Below, piece by piece: positions 35,801-50,800 of a DNA stretch of 64,000 bases. A program made the position numbers and the translations under genes. The notes beneath the pieces were generated by a model, which worked only from the letters and a program-made list of their open reading frames with translations, was not told the origin of the DNA and searched no databases. How positions within the stretch are numbered: position 1 is the first letter of the stretch; each line of letters starts with the position of its first letter. This DNA comes from Mugil cephalus (Eukaryota > Chordata > Actinopteri > Mugiliformes > Mugilidae). Where the stretch lies: positions 10,136,413 through 10,200,412 of the forward strand of contig NC_061783.1 of NCBI RefSeq assembly GCF_022458985.1, written 5' to 3'.

Positions 35801-38800
35801 TTCATATTGAAAGTGAAAACAGTGAAGGTAGAGACATACTTGAGACATCGGATCCAGCTCCGACTTCACTAACTCCAAGGCAGGCCACTTTGTCCCCCAT
35901 GACGGACGGAAGGAGGAACTCTTTCTTGAGCTCCTCTGAACCGAACCTGCAGAAAAAACACATACAGAAATATTTATGTGACCACATTACGTTGTCCCCT
36001 AAAGGTTACCTTGGTATCGAGGATACATTTTCTACATAACATGCTAATGATAGGCCAGCCACTGTCTGATAAAGGTTGAGTCAAACTTATGCGTTTTAAA
36101 ACAACACCGTCGTGTTTGAGGCAATTACAGTTCCAGTGGGACGGAGGAGGAAGTTTCATGGTGGTCTTTTTCTGCAGCTCTCTTAGTGCTTAAACCGTGT
36201 CGCAGATTCACTAATTAAGCCCCTGGGACTCCAACCGCCTGTTCCACTGGATTCTGGAGCAGCTGTTTCAGAGGAGGAAGAGATCACACAACAAGACAAG
36301 GCCCAACAAGGGTGAGATAAACTATTGCTAAGTATATTAATTCACTTTTCCTCTAGGGGGTGGAACCCTGAACAATGGATATACAAGAGGCAGTATTTTC
36401 TAGTATAACCACTGCACAGATACATGTTTACATCTAAGAAAGCTTAGATGAATACACACTTAACTTTACTTAGTTTTACTTTTGGTTTCCAACCACTGTT
36501 TGGTCAAGAGAATCTCTCAAAGAGAAGAAAGTTTGGCTTTGCTTCATGAGTGTATTGTTCTAAAACGTTTTATTTCAGGGTATAACTTATAGTCCAACAT
36601 TACTTTTGAGGTTTGTAGGATTGATTAAACGCTTGAGCCGATAATCACATCTGATAATAGCTGCAATTAATGCATTCCTTCTAAGCATGTTCCCACCACT
36701 TGGGCTAAACATCAGGTGACCAGTTTTTTCTCACAGATTGTTCTGGGAATGAAACCAAAGGTTTTTATTTAGTGACCATGTAAACAGTTCAGTTTGAATT
36801 CCTGATCAGGCCGATAAAACCCAAACTGGGTTTGTAAAAATACCGTCCGTGGAAATGCAGCCAAGAAAAACACTAACTAATATAGACACAACCCAAAGAA
36901 AAAAAACGGAACAGGCAAACTGGAGGCCGGACCTGATGACGAAGGAAGTGTGTCAAACGCAATGTAATTGTGCAGAGGCTAATCAGGGTCACCGTTATTT
37001 CATCTGAAAACAAAACACACAGCGGCACGAATAATGCTCGAGTGTTTTTTGGGGCCGTACCTGGCCAGTGCCGGAGTAGTCATGTCGGTCTGTACACCGA
37101 TGGCCATGGGGATGCCTCCGCAGCGGATGTTTCCCAGCTCCTCTGACACTGCCACGCTGTAGCTGAAGTCAAGTCCCAAGCCTCCATACTCTGCAGAGGA
37201 CACGACACACACTCCTTTAACAAATTTTGACGGGTTGAGCCTGAAGTCCATTGTAAATTGTGAGGATTGTTGTGCACTCTTAATTAACGTGCTTTTCTCT
37301 GTCTTTACATATTCAAATCTGATAACAGATTTGGAGCTTTTCTAGCGGAAAGAATAGCTCACAGGTGCTTTGGACAAATACGCCCCATCACTGCATTAGT
37401 CACCTTAAAGCAGCCTTGCGGCAACCTTCACTGACCCACCTGTAAGCCCTGTGAGAAAACCGTCACCCTAACACCAACGCACGCACCGGTGTACACGCGG
37501 TTATACGTACGTGGTAGTCTGAACCGATCCGTTGCCGGCGGAGCATGCACTCAAATTAATTACAGGATGTTATCATTAATTGCGCTATCCGTAATTACGT
37601 GTAAAAAGCACCGCCGGGAGATCAACAACACGCTGCGGATGAGGGTCACCGTCATCTCAGCGTCATCTCTGCTACTTAGTATGCCAGACCTGATTTTGAT
37701 CTCTTCAACAAAGCGTTTGCGGAAAAAGTCCAAAAAATAAAAAATGCATTATAAATAAATTGATGTCTGTTTCCTCCACTCTGGTAAAGACATTTGCAAA
37801 GACCTCGGGTCCTTAATGGAGTCGAGCAGCACATTACAATTCCTGTTTAAAGCTCCATTCATTCATCTGTCATTCATTCTGATGAAGACACATCTCTTTA
37901 CCCTTTCTTCCTTCTGTCTTTCATCATCAGATGCAGCGCCCATTGTGTAATAAATAGCCTGCTTTTTATACCAATACATCTAATGGCAAAGGCCAATTTT
38001 CTACTTCGCTTCTCATGGAATTAGTGAGCTAATGTACCCGCTTTCATACCGCACGTCTCGCTAACTGGTCCGGTAAAAGTAATATGTAAGAGGGCTCCGC
38101 ATTCTCGCGGTTCATTTAAATAACACATGCACGGGTTGTAATAAAACACCACGTCATCCTAACTCCCAGGGGTCGTGATTAGCACCGGCTGGATATAGAG
38201 GAGCTGCTTCGCCAACAGGAGCTGTCAAGGGGGAATCATCTTTGTTGTCCCACGGTGTCAAACCACAGGATACGGGTGGAAATAAAAAGCCTTTTGATTC
38301 CTACAGCCTGTAAACAAGAGTAAGGACAGTCAACAGGTCGGGAGAGGGTAAACGTTCACGGTAGAGACGGACCCATTTATTCTTGAGTGCCTCGACAGAA
38401 AAACATCGGTAGAAAAATGTGATTCTCAGATGGCAGTGGCTTGTAGTTCATATCCTGTGTGTCATTATTATTTTCACTGGCTAAATGTTGTGTTTTTCCA
38501 GAGTCTGATGCTTCACATTTTGCCATGTTACGTTGTATTTGCTTTTCTTATCACTTGATTACGTTTAGTTACACAGTTCATAAGAATTCTTTTTGTTAGG
38601 CAGCGGAAGTGATGGAGAACTCTCCTCATGTGTCATGTGGTTGTACAGTGGACTGAAAAGGCTTTTCAAACTGTGATTTGTCACAGTCTTTCTCATGGGA
38701 AAGAAGGTTTTATCAAATCAAGATTCATAAACTGGTTGTGCTCGTTCAAAGACAATGTCAGGAAGGGGAGAGATGGTTCAGTAATTTGTTTTTTCTGGCG

Positions 38801-41800
38801 CAAAAGCGGGAATGAATTAAACAAAACCAACAAGGTATTTGGTATCGGCATCGACTATTGGACAGGTTGTTAATTTAACCACAAGTGTTCAAACCAAATG
38901 AACAAGAAGGTGTGTTTGCTGCATGCCTCACTGATTTTCACCAATATTTCCTTTGTGAAACCATTTTTTTTTATAATCCTATTTAAAAATGTTACAAGAG
39001 TTCCTGAGACAACAAAACAGAAAAAGAAAATATTCAGTCTGTTTATGCATATACCCAGTTATATATTCATATATTTGTCTGTGGGATTAATCCAGAGTAG
39101 CGATGCTGATTTTAAATAAGCCGTGATGTTCTCCGAAGGAGACGCAGTAGAGGCGAATGCTCAAGAGGGTCTCACAAAATAAGCATTGGTGGAAAGAAGA
39201 AACCTCCGCTGAGAAGAGCTGTCAATCCCACATGGCGTTCTGTAGCTAATACGTACGTGTAAATCATTTATATACAAATAGTGTGAAGGGAGCACGCTGT
39301 ATCACGGTCCCTAGACATCTAGATTGCACTGTGTATGCTTGTGCATGCATTCCCTATGATCAGACATCTATAATAACATGTATATAGGATTCTGAGAAAA
39401 AAAGACGGACACATACCGAGCGTTGCCGCTCGAGGCGTGACACAAGTCAGACGTGTTTTGGAAATGTTTTCTTTAAATGGTGTTGAAATATGAAATCCTG
39501 AACAGATATTTTTTTTTTGCGGCAACCTCCTGCAGAAACAGGGATTGTCACACTTCCAACTAAAGCAAAAAGGGTTGCAGCAACAGTCCCAGAAAGACCT
39601 GTGATGAAAGACTGAGGGCTGACATCCTCTAATCTGTTCCCTGATACTTCCCCTCTTTGGACGCCTGGACTCCCCAGCACCAGAAGACCGTGCCAAAGCT
39701 ATTTTGATTCCCGAAATTCACCCCTGGAAACATTCTTCTGAATCCCGCATCAGTGTAATCCTCAAACCTGAGGACGGGACAAGACCAGATTCCACATCTG
39801 ATTAGTAAAAATCTCACTCTAAATATATACAAGAGTGTTCCCATCGAGTTGAGGAGAGGAAATGAAAGGAGAAGCAGCAGCAATGGTCCTTTTTCTAAAC
39901 TACTGACAAACCTACACACATTCATGTAACAATAGGAACATGAACAGTCGTTCATCATCTCATGCTGGTAAAGCAAATGGAAGCGGACAGTTATTAATAC
40001 AGAATAAATCACTGGACGATAATGTGCGGGCAGTCGAATTGAACGCGCTGAGCGTTTGTGAATGCCCGGTGCTCCATCTCCCTTTGCCCGAATACGGCAT
40101 GGCAGCAACCGGGTGATGGATGCTAGCTCCGACTCTCAATGAATAATTATGAGCGAATTTACTACGCGGAGCCCTGCAACTCCAGGAAAAGCGGTCTAAT
40201 ATCACCTGTCAGGCTAGTTATCGAATAATGGAAAGCACAGTCTGGCGGACTGTCAAAGAGCGACGGGAGGTAAAATAAAGAGAGCAGTAAAAAGTGGGAC
40301 ACATAAAGAAGGCAATGCAGCGGGACAAGCAAACAAGAGAGCCGGGGAGCAAAAAAAAAAAAAAAATGGGAGGAAACAGGTGCAGCTGTGCAGCGATAAG
40401 TCCCCGAGCAATGGAAACCCTGCAGCGGATAATGTGGAACCGGGGGAAGCGCCGAGGTTTATTCCACTTTAAACAAAAACAGCAGGCTGTCTGGTTGAAC
40501 AAGCAAGCAGAAGAAAAACAAACCGAAATCTGTCACTAATGTCAAGCCTGTACACGTATGTTTCTTCAGAGCCGCAGATGTTCTTCTCTATAGGTTCTGC
40601 GTGGGCGGGGCCTCCGTGCGAGGCTAAAGCTGAATCTTAAGAGTTTTAAGGTGCAGCACCAGCACACGTGAGCAATGAGATGGTTATATTCTCTTATCAG
40701 TCTCTCCTGGATGTGCACGTCTCTGTGACGAGGAACCTGGAGATAAGACGGATCACTCTCCCTTGAGGAGGAACCACAGTCATAAACCTTTTCTCCGTGA
40801 CATTTCTGTAACGATTACGCCGATCGACAAAGGTGCGACGGTTCGACGCGTGAATGCGTTAGTCACCATTAGCCTTGGCGTCTTCGCATGGAGCAACTAC
40901 ACACTATGAGGTGTTGGTCACAGCGTTTAAGTCACACCAAGAGGTCATTTCTAAAAAAAAAAAATGGCAGTTGAAGAGGAAAAATGCTCGGGCTGCCAGG
41001 TTCAATCTGTCAGGACACAAGGCCGTTTCCACGGTGCGATGGCCGGATACCTCCCTGTCGAGGGAGAGGAAAACGGGCGGGGAGCCAGGGGTCATCCCTG
41101 TCGTCTCCCTCAGCGTGGCTGCTCTGTGAAAACTTCCTGTTCTCATGTTTACAAAGGTAATAAAGGCCTTCCGCGTGCACGGACAGAGCGGGGAGCGAGT
41201 GAGGAGTCTTGTCTGCGGGCGGTAGAAGCGGACAAAGGCTTTAAAAGTTGAAAACATTCATTTTAAAGTTCAAGCCCTGCTTTGGGTCTGTTTGGTCCAC
41301 ACTGCTCTGTTGCTGTTTTTGCGCACGTAAAGTCATGACAAAGGAGCTCCAAGTGATTACAGTAAATACCTAAAAAGGGATCAACATTATATTCTTGTAT
41401 CCCTGCGTGCAGCCGACTGTTCATGTGCGCTAAATATGCTAAAGGGGGTGATTACGGTCACAAATGACTCCATGATGCATCGAACACAATGTTTTTTATG
41501 AGTTGTTTGTTTTTTTATTGAGCATTACAGATGGATTTTATTGATAAAATATGAATTCATGATCTAAAACGATTATAAAATGACATCATTTCTGTTTGTT
41601 GTCTGAGCAGTCTACATAAGAATTGGGTCTCCAAATACACACACACGTTTTCTGAAGTCGTCTTCTTGAGGAGATTATTATTGCGTATTTAGCTCTTTCC
41701 TGATCAAGCCCACTCCTCTCACTCCTCCTAATGAATGATTTCTCCATTAAACGCACTCCTAAATCCCTATCCTCATTCCTGTAATCCAAGCCTCTTAATC

Positions 41801-44800
41801 AGTTAACCCAGCGCACAATGATTTTAGAGTCTGTTTCATTAGTTGATAGTGCAGCACAAGATCACATCTTGTTGTGTCAACTAAATCCTTTTTAAAGACA
41901 AGAATGCCGCGGCATCTTTTGTAGATTCTGCTCGTCATTATACAGTGACATGCAGAGTAACATTTGTGCACCGTCCTTTGTAAATCCAAAAGCTGAATGT
42001 CAACAATGTTTCATAAGGAGTGTTTGCATTTACCACAAGTACAACCGTACTCCAAATGCAAATGACATACTACAACATATCAAGGTAATACTGATTTATT
42101 AACCATAATGGTCCCTCTAATGTCATTTTGTCTTACGTAGGGTATCTCTTAAGTGTGTTTCTTGTACACAATAGCAGGTAATCTACCACCTGATCATGAG
42201 TGTCTTCCCCTGGGTCGATCCTCCTCTCTAATCCTGTCAACTAATGCTTAAGGCTTGTGTGCTCAGCACATTTTAATTCCTTCACCCTCCCTCTTCTCTG
42301 TCCTGCAGACTTTGCGGTGGAGTCTTCTTCCCGGGACTCACTGGCCCACATACTGCAGCCGCTCACGTATCTGTTCTTCTCACCATCTCCGTTAATGTGG
42401 CTAATTAACGGAGAGAAACGCATGTATCGCCGCGGGAATAACTAAACAGAAAAATAACTGTGGGACAATACGCACTTACTTTCAATTTCCTAACAATTCC
42501 CAGAAATCTCTTAACGCAGTCTGAGCGGATTGCACATCACGACCACAAGTATTTCGTGGTCTTCAGCTGTCGCACTCCCTCCTATGGCTCAGCGACACCC
42601 CAGCTGCGTATACATCTGGAGATGGTATATGCCGTGGCAGACAGCTGTTGTGGGGGGGTGCTGTGACACCAACACCCATCATCACAGTGGGAACATTTGT
42701 AAACCAGACCCACTCTGTTGAAAAAAAAAGAAGAAAAAGAAAACTAGAGTGGATTTAGTTGTGGGGAAAAAAGGCTGAATGAGCCCACGGGGACGGATCC
42801 CTCGGTTTGTAGTGTGTTGCTGTATGCACCGTGATCCACCTATCAGACACCCACCACTTAAATTATGATTCAGTTTTTTTATGAGTTGTCTCAGATTTTA
42901 AAAAAATGTGTAAGTGACATCCTTAAAACCAATATTTATGTTGCGCCGAGGGTTTTCAATTCTCAGACATGAGTATGACAAATTTATCATGAGAGTTTTT
43001 ATAATGGCAACAGAATCTCCCGACAGCATATACATCACGCAGCCTGAGGTCGGGTGATTAATCAGTCTGCCTTTTTTTTTTTTTTGTAGTGTGGATTCTC
43101 CACAGGAATAGAATATAAATGGACGAAAATCTGTGCCAGAAAATGCCTCTGTGTATTTCCCGAGTCTTTCTTGCGTCCTGGATACATTTTCTCCAAACAC
43201 ATGTCAAAGAGTTATGGACTTTTTACGGTTTCTAAAGCTCTTAAGCTGCCCATTTAAGGCAACCAGGTTAAATACGAGGAGAGGCCCAGACAAAGATGTT
43301 ACATGAACTCACTCTGTTTCTACTGTATTAATTCGTGTTTCACGCAACGAGAAATTGACATTAAATATGTCACCTTGGTATTATAATTTCCTGGCAGGCT
43401 TGTTATCGCTCTTAGATCTTTGCACAAAAAGAGCACCCTCTAGAAAAATAAAGGATCAGAGTCTTTAAATCAAACAGAACATTTCCCATGTCTCTCACAG
43501 ATAAAGCACAAAACCCAACAGGTTAATTAAAGCATCACTCTGCAGGACAAATACATTAGGTGTGTGTCGTCCCTGAAAAATGATGACTGAATTCTGGAAA
43601 CTTCAATCTCGGAGATAGTTGTTCAGATAGTTAAACTGCAGAGCTGCTGCTGCTCAGCTAAAAAGACACCAACAGCAGCACAGATTAAACTGGGCGTCTT
43701 ACCAACGGGTTTGTTGACTCCTAGAAAGCCGGCACTTCCTAAGATCTTGAAGACTTTGTGGGCTGGAAACTTCCCTTCTGCTTCCCACTGATCCACATGA
43801 GGGTTGATTTCCTGGTCGATGAGCTGAGGCATAAAGACAACAGCAGCAGTTCAGAGATAGGATGTTTTATTTGTAGGCACGTCCACCAAGATCAACCTCT
43901 GGGCCACAAAGATAAAGGACGGCTCCCCATAAAATCTCATTTTAAAATGCCCAACTTTACTGCGTGAATAACAATGTTTATAGCTCGGTCCAAAAAAAAT
44001 GTTTTTGTCTCTGCAGCAAATATCCCTGTTCATGAGAACAGTGAAATTTTATATAACTGACCAATTCAAATTGGATAAAGGGTTTATTTTAAACATAACC
44101 ACTGTGTGTGAGTCACTTTGAACAACTGGTGCCACTCACAGTTACACTTTATGTACAGTCCATACAGTGCATCCAAACTTACAATGTACATGAAATCTTT
44201 ATGTTCATCTTATGTGTCAGTTTTTCATGTTCCTCCAACGAATAACCAGCTATCTCACAACCAAGACCACAAACAAAGACATGTACAAAGACATGCGTAG
44301 TGGGCTTCCTGCCGTGCGGTGCACATCTACACCGAAGGCTAAACTGTCTAATGCAGAGAGCTACATGAGCTACATTATCGTAATGCACAAAGAGTACGGT
44401 TACAGTGTGAATGACGTGCTGTTTGATACATGCATACGTTATAACTGCATGTGGGATTTGTAACACTGCTCCTGATACATTTGTACAGATGCATAGAAAG
44501 ACTTAGAAACAGTGTCTATGGAACACCTAAAATTGAATGAAAGAAAAAGTAAAGATGAGAGCTGTATGCACTGACAAAAAAAAAGAAGAGATGATAAAAT
44601 GTTAAGACCTTCCAATCAACAACATGTGACATTTATATCCAAGCTAATCAAACACTTGGATATTCCTCTGTACCGTGGGTGATAGTAAAGAAAGGCTGCA
44701 AGGCAATAATGAATACATGGCAAATAAAGCTGACTTGATATTCACAGGAGATCGCTGACATTAATTAAAAATACCCTGACTGAAGCTACGTGACAATCTA

Positions 44801-47800
44801 AGGTGGTAGCTTCGGTAGCAACCTTTGGCAGGTAAACAAAGATATGCTGTGAGAGGAAATAACCGTCCTCGCTGGCAGGGAGCGACGGTCTGTGCTCGTC
44901 ACGCAGAGCCACCCGCTCATGAATAAAGTCCTCACTGTCTTCATTTTGGAGTTTACTGTTATTGTTGCCAAACTTGGTCTGTCGTCCAGATGAGATGAAG
45001 GTGGAAGATCCGAAGAGGCTTTGGGGCGTCTGACTCCTGCCAGTGAGGTGGAACAAACCGCGTAAAGCTATGACCGCAGATGCTCATCCACGGCTTTCAC
45101 AGGAATTAGGACCCGTCCAGTTTTGTTCCGCAAATGTTGGTGACTAGTAGAATATGCGACAGTCAGTGTGAAAAAAATGGAAAACACAACTTCGGATTTC
45201 TTGGGTGATGACTCGGTGCTGCTGGAAGCCAACAGATGCGCAGATATTCAGGACATTCGCATTTGGCCATTAACATCCCAGCATTTAGTTTTGCACGCTG
45301 GGCTAAAATATAGCCCAACGTGCAAGGTTGCAACGAAGCAATGATTTATCCGCAAGTGTAACAGATAGGAAAAGAAAACAAGATATCTGGGTATTTTTAT
45401 TTTATTTTATTATAATTTATTTCACCAAAATCCTTCACATGATGTGTTTAAGTTTATTTTTACTGTAAATATGGATTTCTTTTGCTATAGCTCAAGTTTT
45501 TGTGGAATTATTTTTATATTTCTTTTATTTTTACAAACCGAGCTTTTATTTTGAAAGTCAGTGGGTGTGACCAGTGTTGTTCCGCTTCTCCTCAGTTTGT
45601 GCTGTCACTCACTGGGAGAGGTATGTTGTTCTGTTCTGGGTTAAAAAAAAAGTCATATCTCTTGAGTTTAAATGCAAAATTAATGGAAGAATGTTGATGT
45701 ACAAATTTTTTGTGTGTGTGTGTTAGAAGTTATGTGGAGAGGAGATGATCATTGCACACGCATTGTCTCGTGTCACTGTCATACAGGAATAAAGCTGAAC
45801 ATGAGCCCTGTGTCCCCTGTCATTGAAGCAGAGTACTACTCTCCTGCCAACAGCGTAGTCGAGACCCTGCAGACCCGTCACGGCTACACAAGAAACCGAG
45901 ATTTTTGTTTTTATCTTGGCGTCGGATTTTATATAATATTCTCCAATGGCGAGTGCAGATTTTGCTTTGTCGCTCGAATGCAGAGTCAAGCATGAGTGGG
46001 CTCTATCGGCGCATGCCACCGGCGCTCATGAAAGTCGTGAAAACGTCTGCAGTGAGGGGAAAAGTGGGTTGCAACCCTGGTTTCAGAATTGACTTTGGAA
46101 CGGGGGGAACTCTGATGCCGTGACTCATTTCAAGCACCTGGAAGTGGTCCACAGCTGCAGAAGTACTTATGAATGACCAGTCTATTGAGATGCTATTTTT
46201 GCCGCAGCTCAAAGGCGTTCGCAGACAACAGGCTCTTGTGTCTGCAGCTGATGTGGTAACGGGTTGGATATTTTGTTGTGCGGTGCGCACGGCGTCTACA
46301 ACAGCTTCTGCAGGATTGCACTGGTATTAAGTGCCGCCATGCGAGCAAATCAATTAGAAAGCCTTTATTTATTCGTCCCGCCACGGGGAAATTGCAGACA
46401 AAATAAAAACTTACGTGCTGTGACTGTCCTTGTCTGCTTCTTTCTGATTATTTATTTCTAAATATGTCCTCCAACAAATGCAATTGGCGTTAATGCACAC
46501 AGGCGACAAACAGTTTAAATGAGCCATGGTTTCTCTACAACATGCCCTGAATGGTGCCTAAAACCAATGAAAAGCAATGATTAAAACAAAAGGGATATTT
46601 GGCGGAAACAGTAATCATTTCATTTGAGACAATAAAACAAGCAACTGAGCCGAACAACAAAATCCATTTGATTATTCTTTTAAAACAAAGTCCTGAAAAT
46701 GCCTTAATGACTTTTTTTCTTTTCTCCCCAGGATTGCAAGAAGTGATGCGCACTACTTTTCTCCTGCCAAAACACGCAAGCGGGAACCAGCCAAACCATC
46801 CAAGTGAGCCAACAAAAACGTAGCGGGCGAAAAACATCTGAATACAAGGCAGACGGAAACCGTCCAGAGCGGAAAACAGACTCTCAGCAGATGTATGGGG
46901 CGCACACCTGGGCACACAGCTGGGAAGAAGCCTATAGCTTATATATATATATATATATAGAACAAGGCAGGTACTGGTTCCCTTTGATCAATGTTCAAAG
47001 TGCAGATCCTGTGGAGGGAAAGGGAGGGGTTCACTGCTTGTTGGAATGGGGAGTCATAAGGGAGTAATTCCGCATCTCCTCACAAAGGTTATTGTGAACT
47101 ATTTGTGCCGCATGCCAAAGCGGTTTCACAAGTTATTCTATTAGTGTCATTACGACACATAAATCTTACAAGCTGACACAACATAAGATACTGGAAAGAT
47201 AATTCTTATTAAGCTTCCTCCGTTTTTCAGGTCATTTACTAGATTATCCAGGAATCATCAATTACTCTATTACTAACCCTTAATTGCTCATTAGTATCAG
47301 TGTAAGAATATAAAATGATAGTTATAGAGCAAGTGTCAACTATTTCAATGAATGCTTAAGATTTCTGTCTGACTAATAGTAAAGGATGAAGCCAGTTTCA
47401 ATCATATGAGTCAGAGGAAATGAGAAGATCCACATATATATGCACACTTTAGAAGCTACTATCAGCGATGTTTATTCTTTCCCTTCTGAATTAGTTAAAT
47501 GAGCAAGCCAATTTTAAAACAATCGGGGATTAGGTTTTTGACAGTTATCTCTAAAACGTAGACGTTTCAATGAGGTTGTTTTTATCAATGAGCTGTTTCT
47601 TGGGTGAATTTGCTCTACAGGCAATTTATGACACATTAGCTGTTGCAAAACAGTGATCTTAGGTACAGAATGCATTAAAAACAAAGCAAAAATCGGTGAA
47701 TAATAAGCAGGACTCAAGACAGTTTCAGCATTAAATAACTGTCGAGCAGTTCAACGCAGCAACTGAACAGTGTGTCCCAAAATGCACTTTGTGTCATTCA

Positions 47801-50800
47801 ACAATAATTACACCGAACACCCACAAGCCAATAAAAGGCCGAACCACCAACAAGCGTAACGTCTGCAGTAACAGAAGACAAACAGCTCTTCTCCAACAAC
47901 ATATTTTACTGTGGAATACACTGCAGTGACAAACCCCAGAAGAATAAACCATTTTGTTTCAAATCAAACCATCTTCATGTCACGGCCCCCGGAGCTGCTC
48001 CTCTAACCACTACTCCACAGTTTCACCACATTTTATTACTAAAACAGAGGTTTGCAAAGTCTTCTATATCATGTAGTCGCACATAAAACTCTACAGACCA
48101 ATTTTACAAGATGGAAATATTAAAATCTGACATTGGTAAAACGACATAATACGCTGGCAGCCCATTGGCCCTCGTGACCGTCCCGCAATATCTAAAGGTC
48201 TGTGCACGTTTTCTGTGTCCGTGGGGACTCAGGACGCAGCAGCCATTTGTATTACTGTTTAGGACATGTGCCAGGTTGCTACTTAGACATATTACTTTAT
48301 TGTTTTGATCGCAAGAGGCCATTATATTGGACACAGAAAGATAAAGAAGGCTCTCATCTACGTTTCTGTATCTCTGGCTTTGACTTTGTCTTTTTCCCTA
48401 TGGCGACGCGGCGAGGTGAAGCACGTACAGATCGGACAGTAGCACTGCATCATTGATTCTTCCTGGGGTGTGCCAAGCACTGCGGTTGCAGTTGCATTAT
48501 GTTGCCTTCCCTTTGCCAAGCACAATGTGTCGATATACAGTAGGGGCGAGGGATTTCTAGAAAGTTTGGGATAATGTCCAGAAATTGAAGGCATCTGTGA
48601 GTCCTACTACTATAAAGTTGGGGTAACAGCGAATATTCTCAATCAGCCTCTCCTCTCCTGTTTGTGAGCGCAGACTGTACACACTGCAAACAGTTGGCGT
48701 GTTTACATTGCGTACAGTGTGAAGCTCTCAAGGACTCTATGAAGTGTTCCTGAACCCCCATGGATTCGGGCGACACTGACATCAAGGTACTTCTTATAGA
48801 CACAGACGGAAAACATGACTTGCCCCTAAGACATGTCTGCCTGTGAAGGCTTTGTTGTGTTGCGGGAAATCCCGATCCGCAACCAAGACTGGGATACGCA
48901 TGAGTAGCCTCTTCCTAGAAACGTTAGGATGCTGGCTCTTTATGAAGGTAGCTGTCCTTCCATTCACACCAGTTCTGGCCAGTTCAGTCTAATAGACGTC
49001 TGACTAATTCCTTGGCACGAAACCCCTTTTTTGATTTTTATGACTGAAAAAAATGGACATAGTCCAACAAGGTCACACCAGCTAATAGCAAGTTAGTGTC
49101 TAGCCTTGAGCAGTGACAGGGGTTTCCTATGACCCCATCTGTATACCACTTATAAACACACACTACCCTATAGTGCATTCTTTTAATAAACCATTCAGCC
49201 TCAAGTTCCTTTTCCTGCGCTGTCAACTTATTGTTCGGCATTTCCTTTTCCCATTTTCATCCTTCCCAATATTCCCAGTGCTGGTTTATTTTCAACCTCC
49301 TGGCATTCTCTGAAAGTTTAGTCAGTCAACAGACTCCCTCCATTTACCGCAACATCTTTGCTCCCTCCTTTAGTTATATATAGTCTAGTTATATACTTCC
49401 AAAATGACTCAGACTGATCACTGATGGTTTCTTTGAATCCTCTGCTACCGTAATTTGTAGTTGGTGATTTCTGTCCTCCTCCCAAACAAAACATCTGCAT
49501 GACAGATGACAAAAGATGTAGCAGAAGAAAAGTGTGGCAAGCCATGTGGGGAAAAAAGCTTTAAGTTGAGAAGAGGATTGAAAGAGGATTTTCGATATTT
49601 CGTCAAGAGGAATAAGACTTGAATTGTTGAACAAAGTAGTTGAATGAATCAGTCAGCTATTATCAATAACTTTCACCTACTGAGTCTTAAAACATATCCA
49701 TCTTGCCTTCTCTTGCAGACATTCGACGCAATGTTCAGATCATCTGTTCACCAGAAACTTTCAAGGGTTCGTCAAGATATGTCAAGGTATATTCACATTT
49801 ATCAGAAAATGTTGTCCTGGGCATTGAGATACACAAACCTTTGATTCACAGATAACCATTTGTTTGACACAAACACAAATTCTGTTTAGGCTTAAGTACG
49901 TTAGCCTGATCTCTAGTCTTACAAACACGCAGCAATCAGGAGCCCAACTGGTCACTAACTTCTTCTCACATGAATACATGGCCTCTCACATGACCTTTTA
50001 CATGATCAATCTTACAAAAGTAAAAGAACAAAAAACAACAACAAAAAGAACAATATGAACCAGATTTGAAAGAATGCTGCCAACACATGCTTAGATTATT
50101 TCTTGAACCGGACTGAAATAATTCTTATTGGAAATTCCAATGTGCAAACTGGCTGCTTTGGATCAATCTTCTGAAAATATAACAATGGAAGTTTTTTTTT
50201 TTCCCCACATAAGAAAACCATACACAGACAGAAAAAATTTCTTTCTGATCATGCCGGTTTATTCTTTCTACTGATGTGGTTATATAAGGCATTTTAGCTC
50301 CAGCTGGGTAATTATTCTCACCATTAGCATATTTCTAGAGGTCGCCCTGCCCGCAAGATTCTTGTGGGAACATATTATTCCCTGGCAAAAAAAACTACAG
50401 AGTCAATCAAATCGTGGGGTGAGGCTTTACATGGTGAAGCATCGGCGTGCACGTCACGTGAGCAACATTGATTTGAATTTATTTCCAGGAAAATGGCTCT
50501 TATTTGTTGCAGGACTGTCCAGATGAGTGCAGTTGAAATACGCCCCATAATGAAATCCAAACGGGATTTCACAGACTTAACTTTAGACGGACTTACATTC
50601 TGATAAGGACTGAGCCTGGCTATGTCAGAATACTAATGTCCATGTGAACACTGACTCAAACACACACCGATCAGGCATAAGATTATGATCCCCTCCATAA
50701 TATTGTGTAGGTCATCATTGTGGCTCTACAACAGTTGTGACTCATCAGAGAATGGACATGGTGGTGTCTGGCAACAGAATGCTGTTAATGGGGGGGGTGT

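Noticed and set aside
39319..41257. Cluster of overlapping open frames on both strands
   Set aside because: They overlap each other in GC-richer intron sequence, show no recognisable domain and have no consistent exon structure.
45714..46300. Open frames in intron 1 of the dehydrogenase gene
   Set aside because: No homologue recognised, and frames overlap on both strands.
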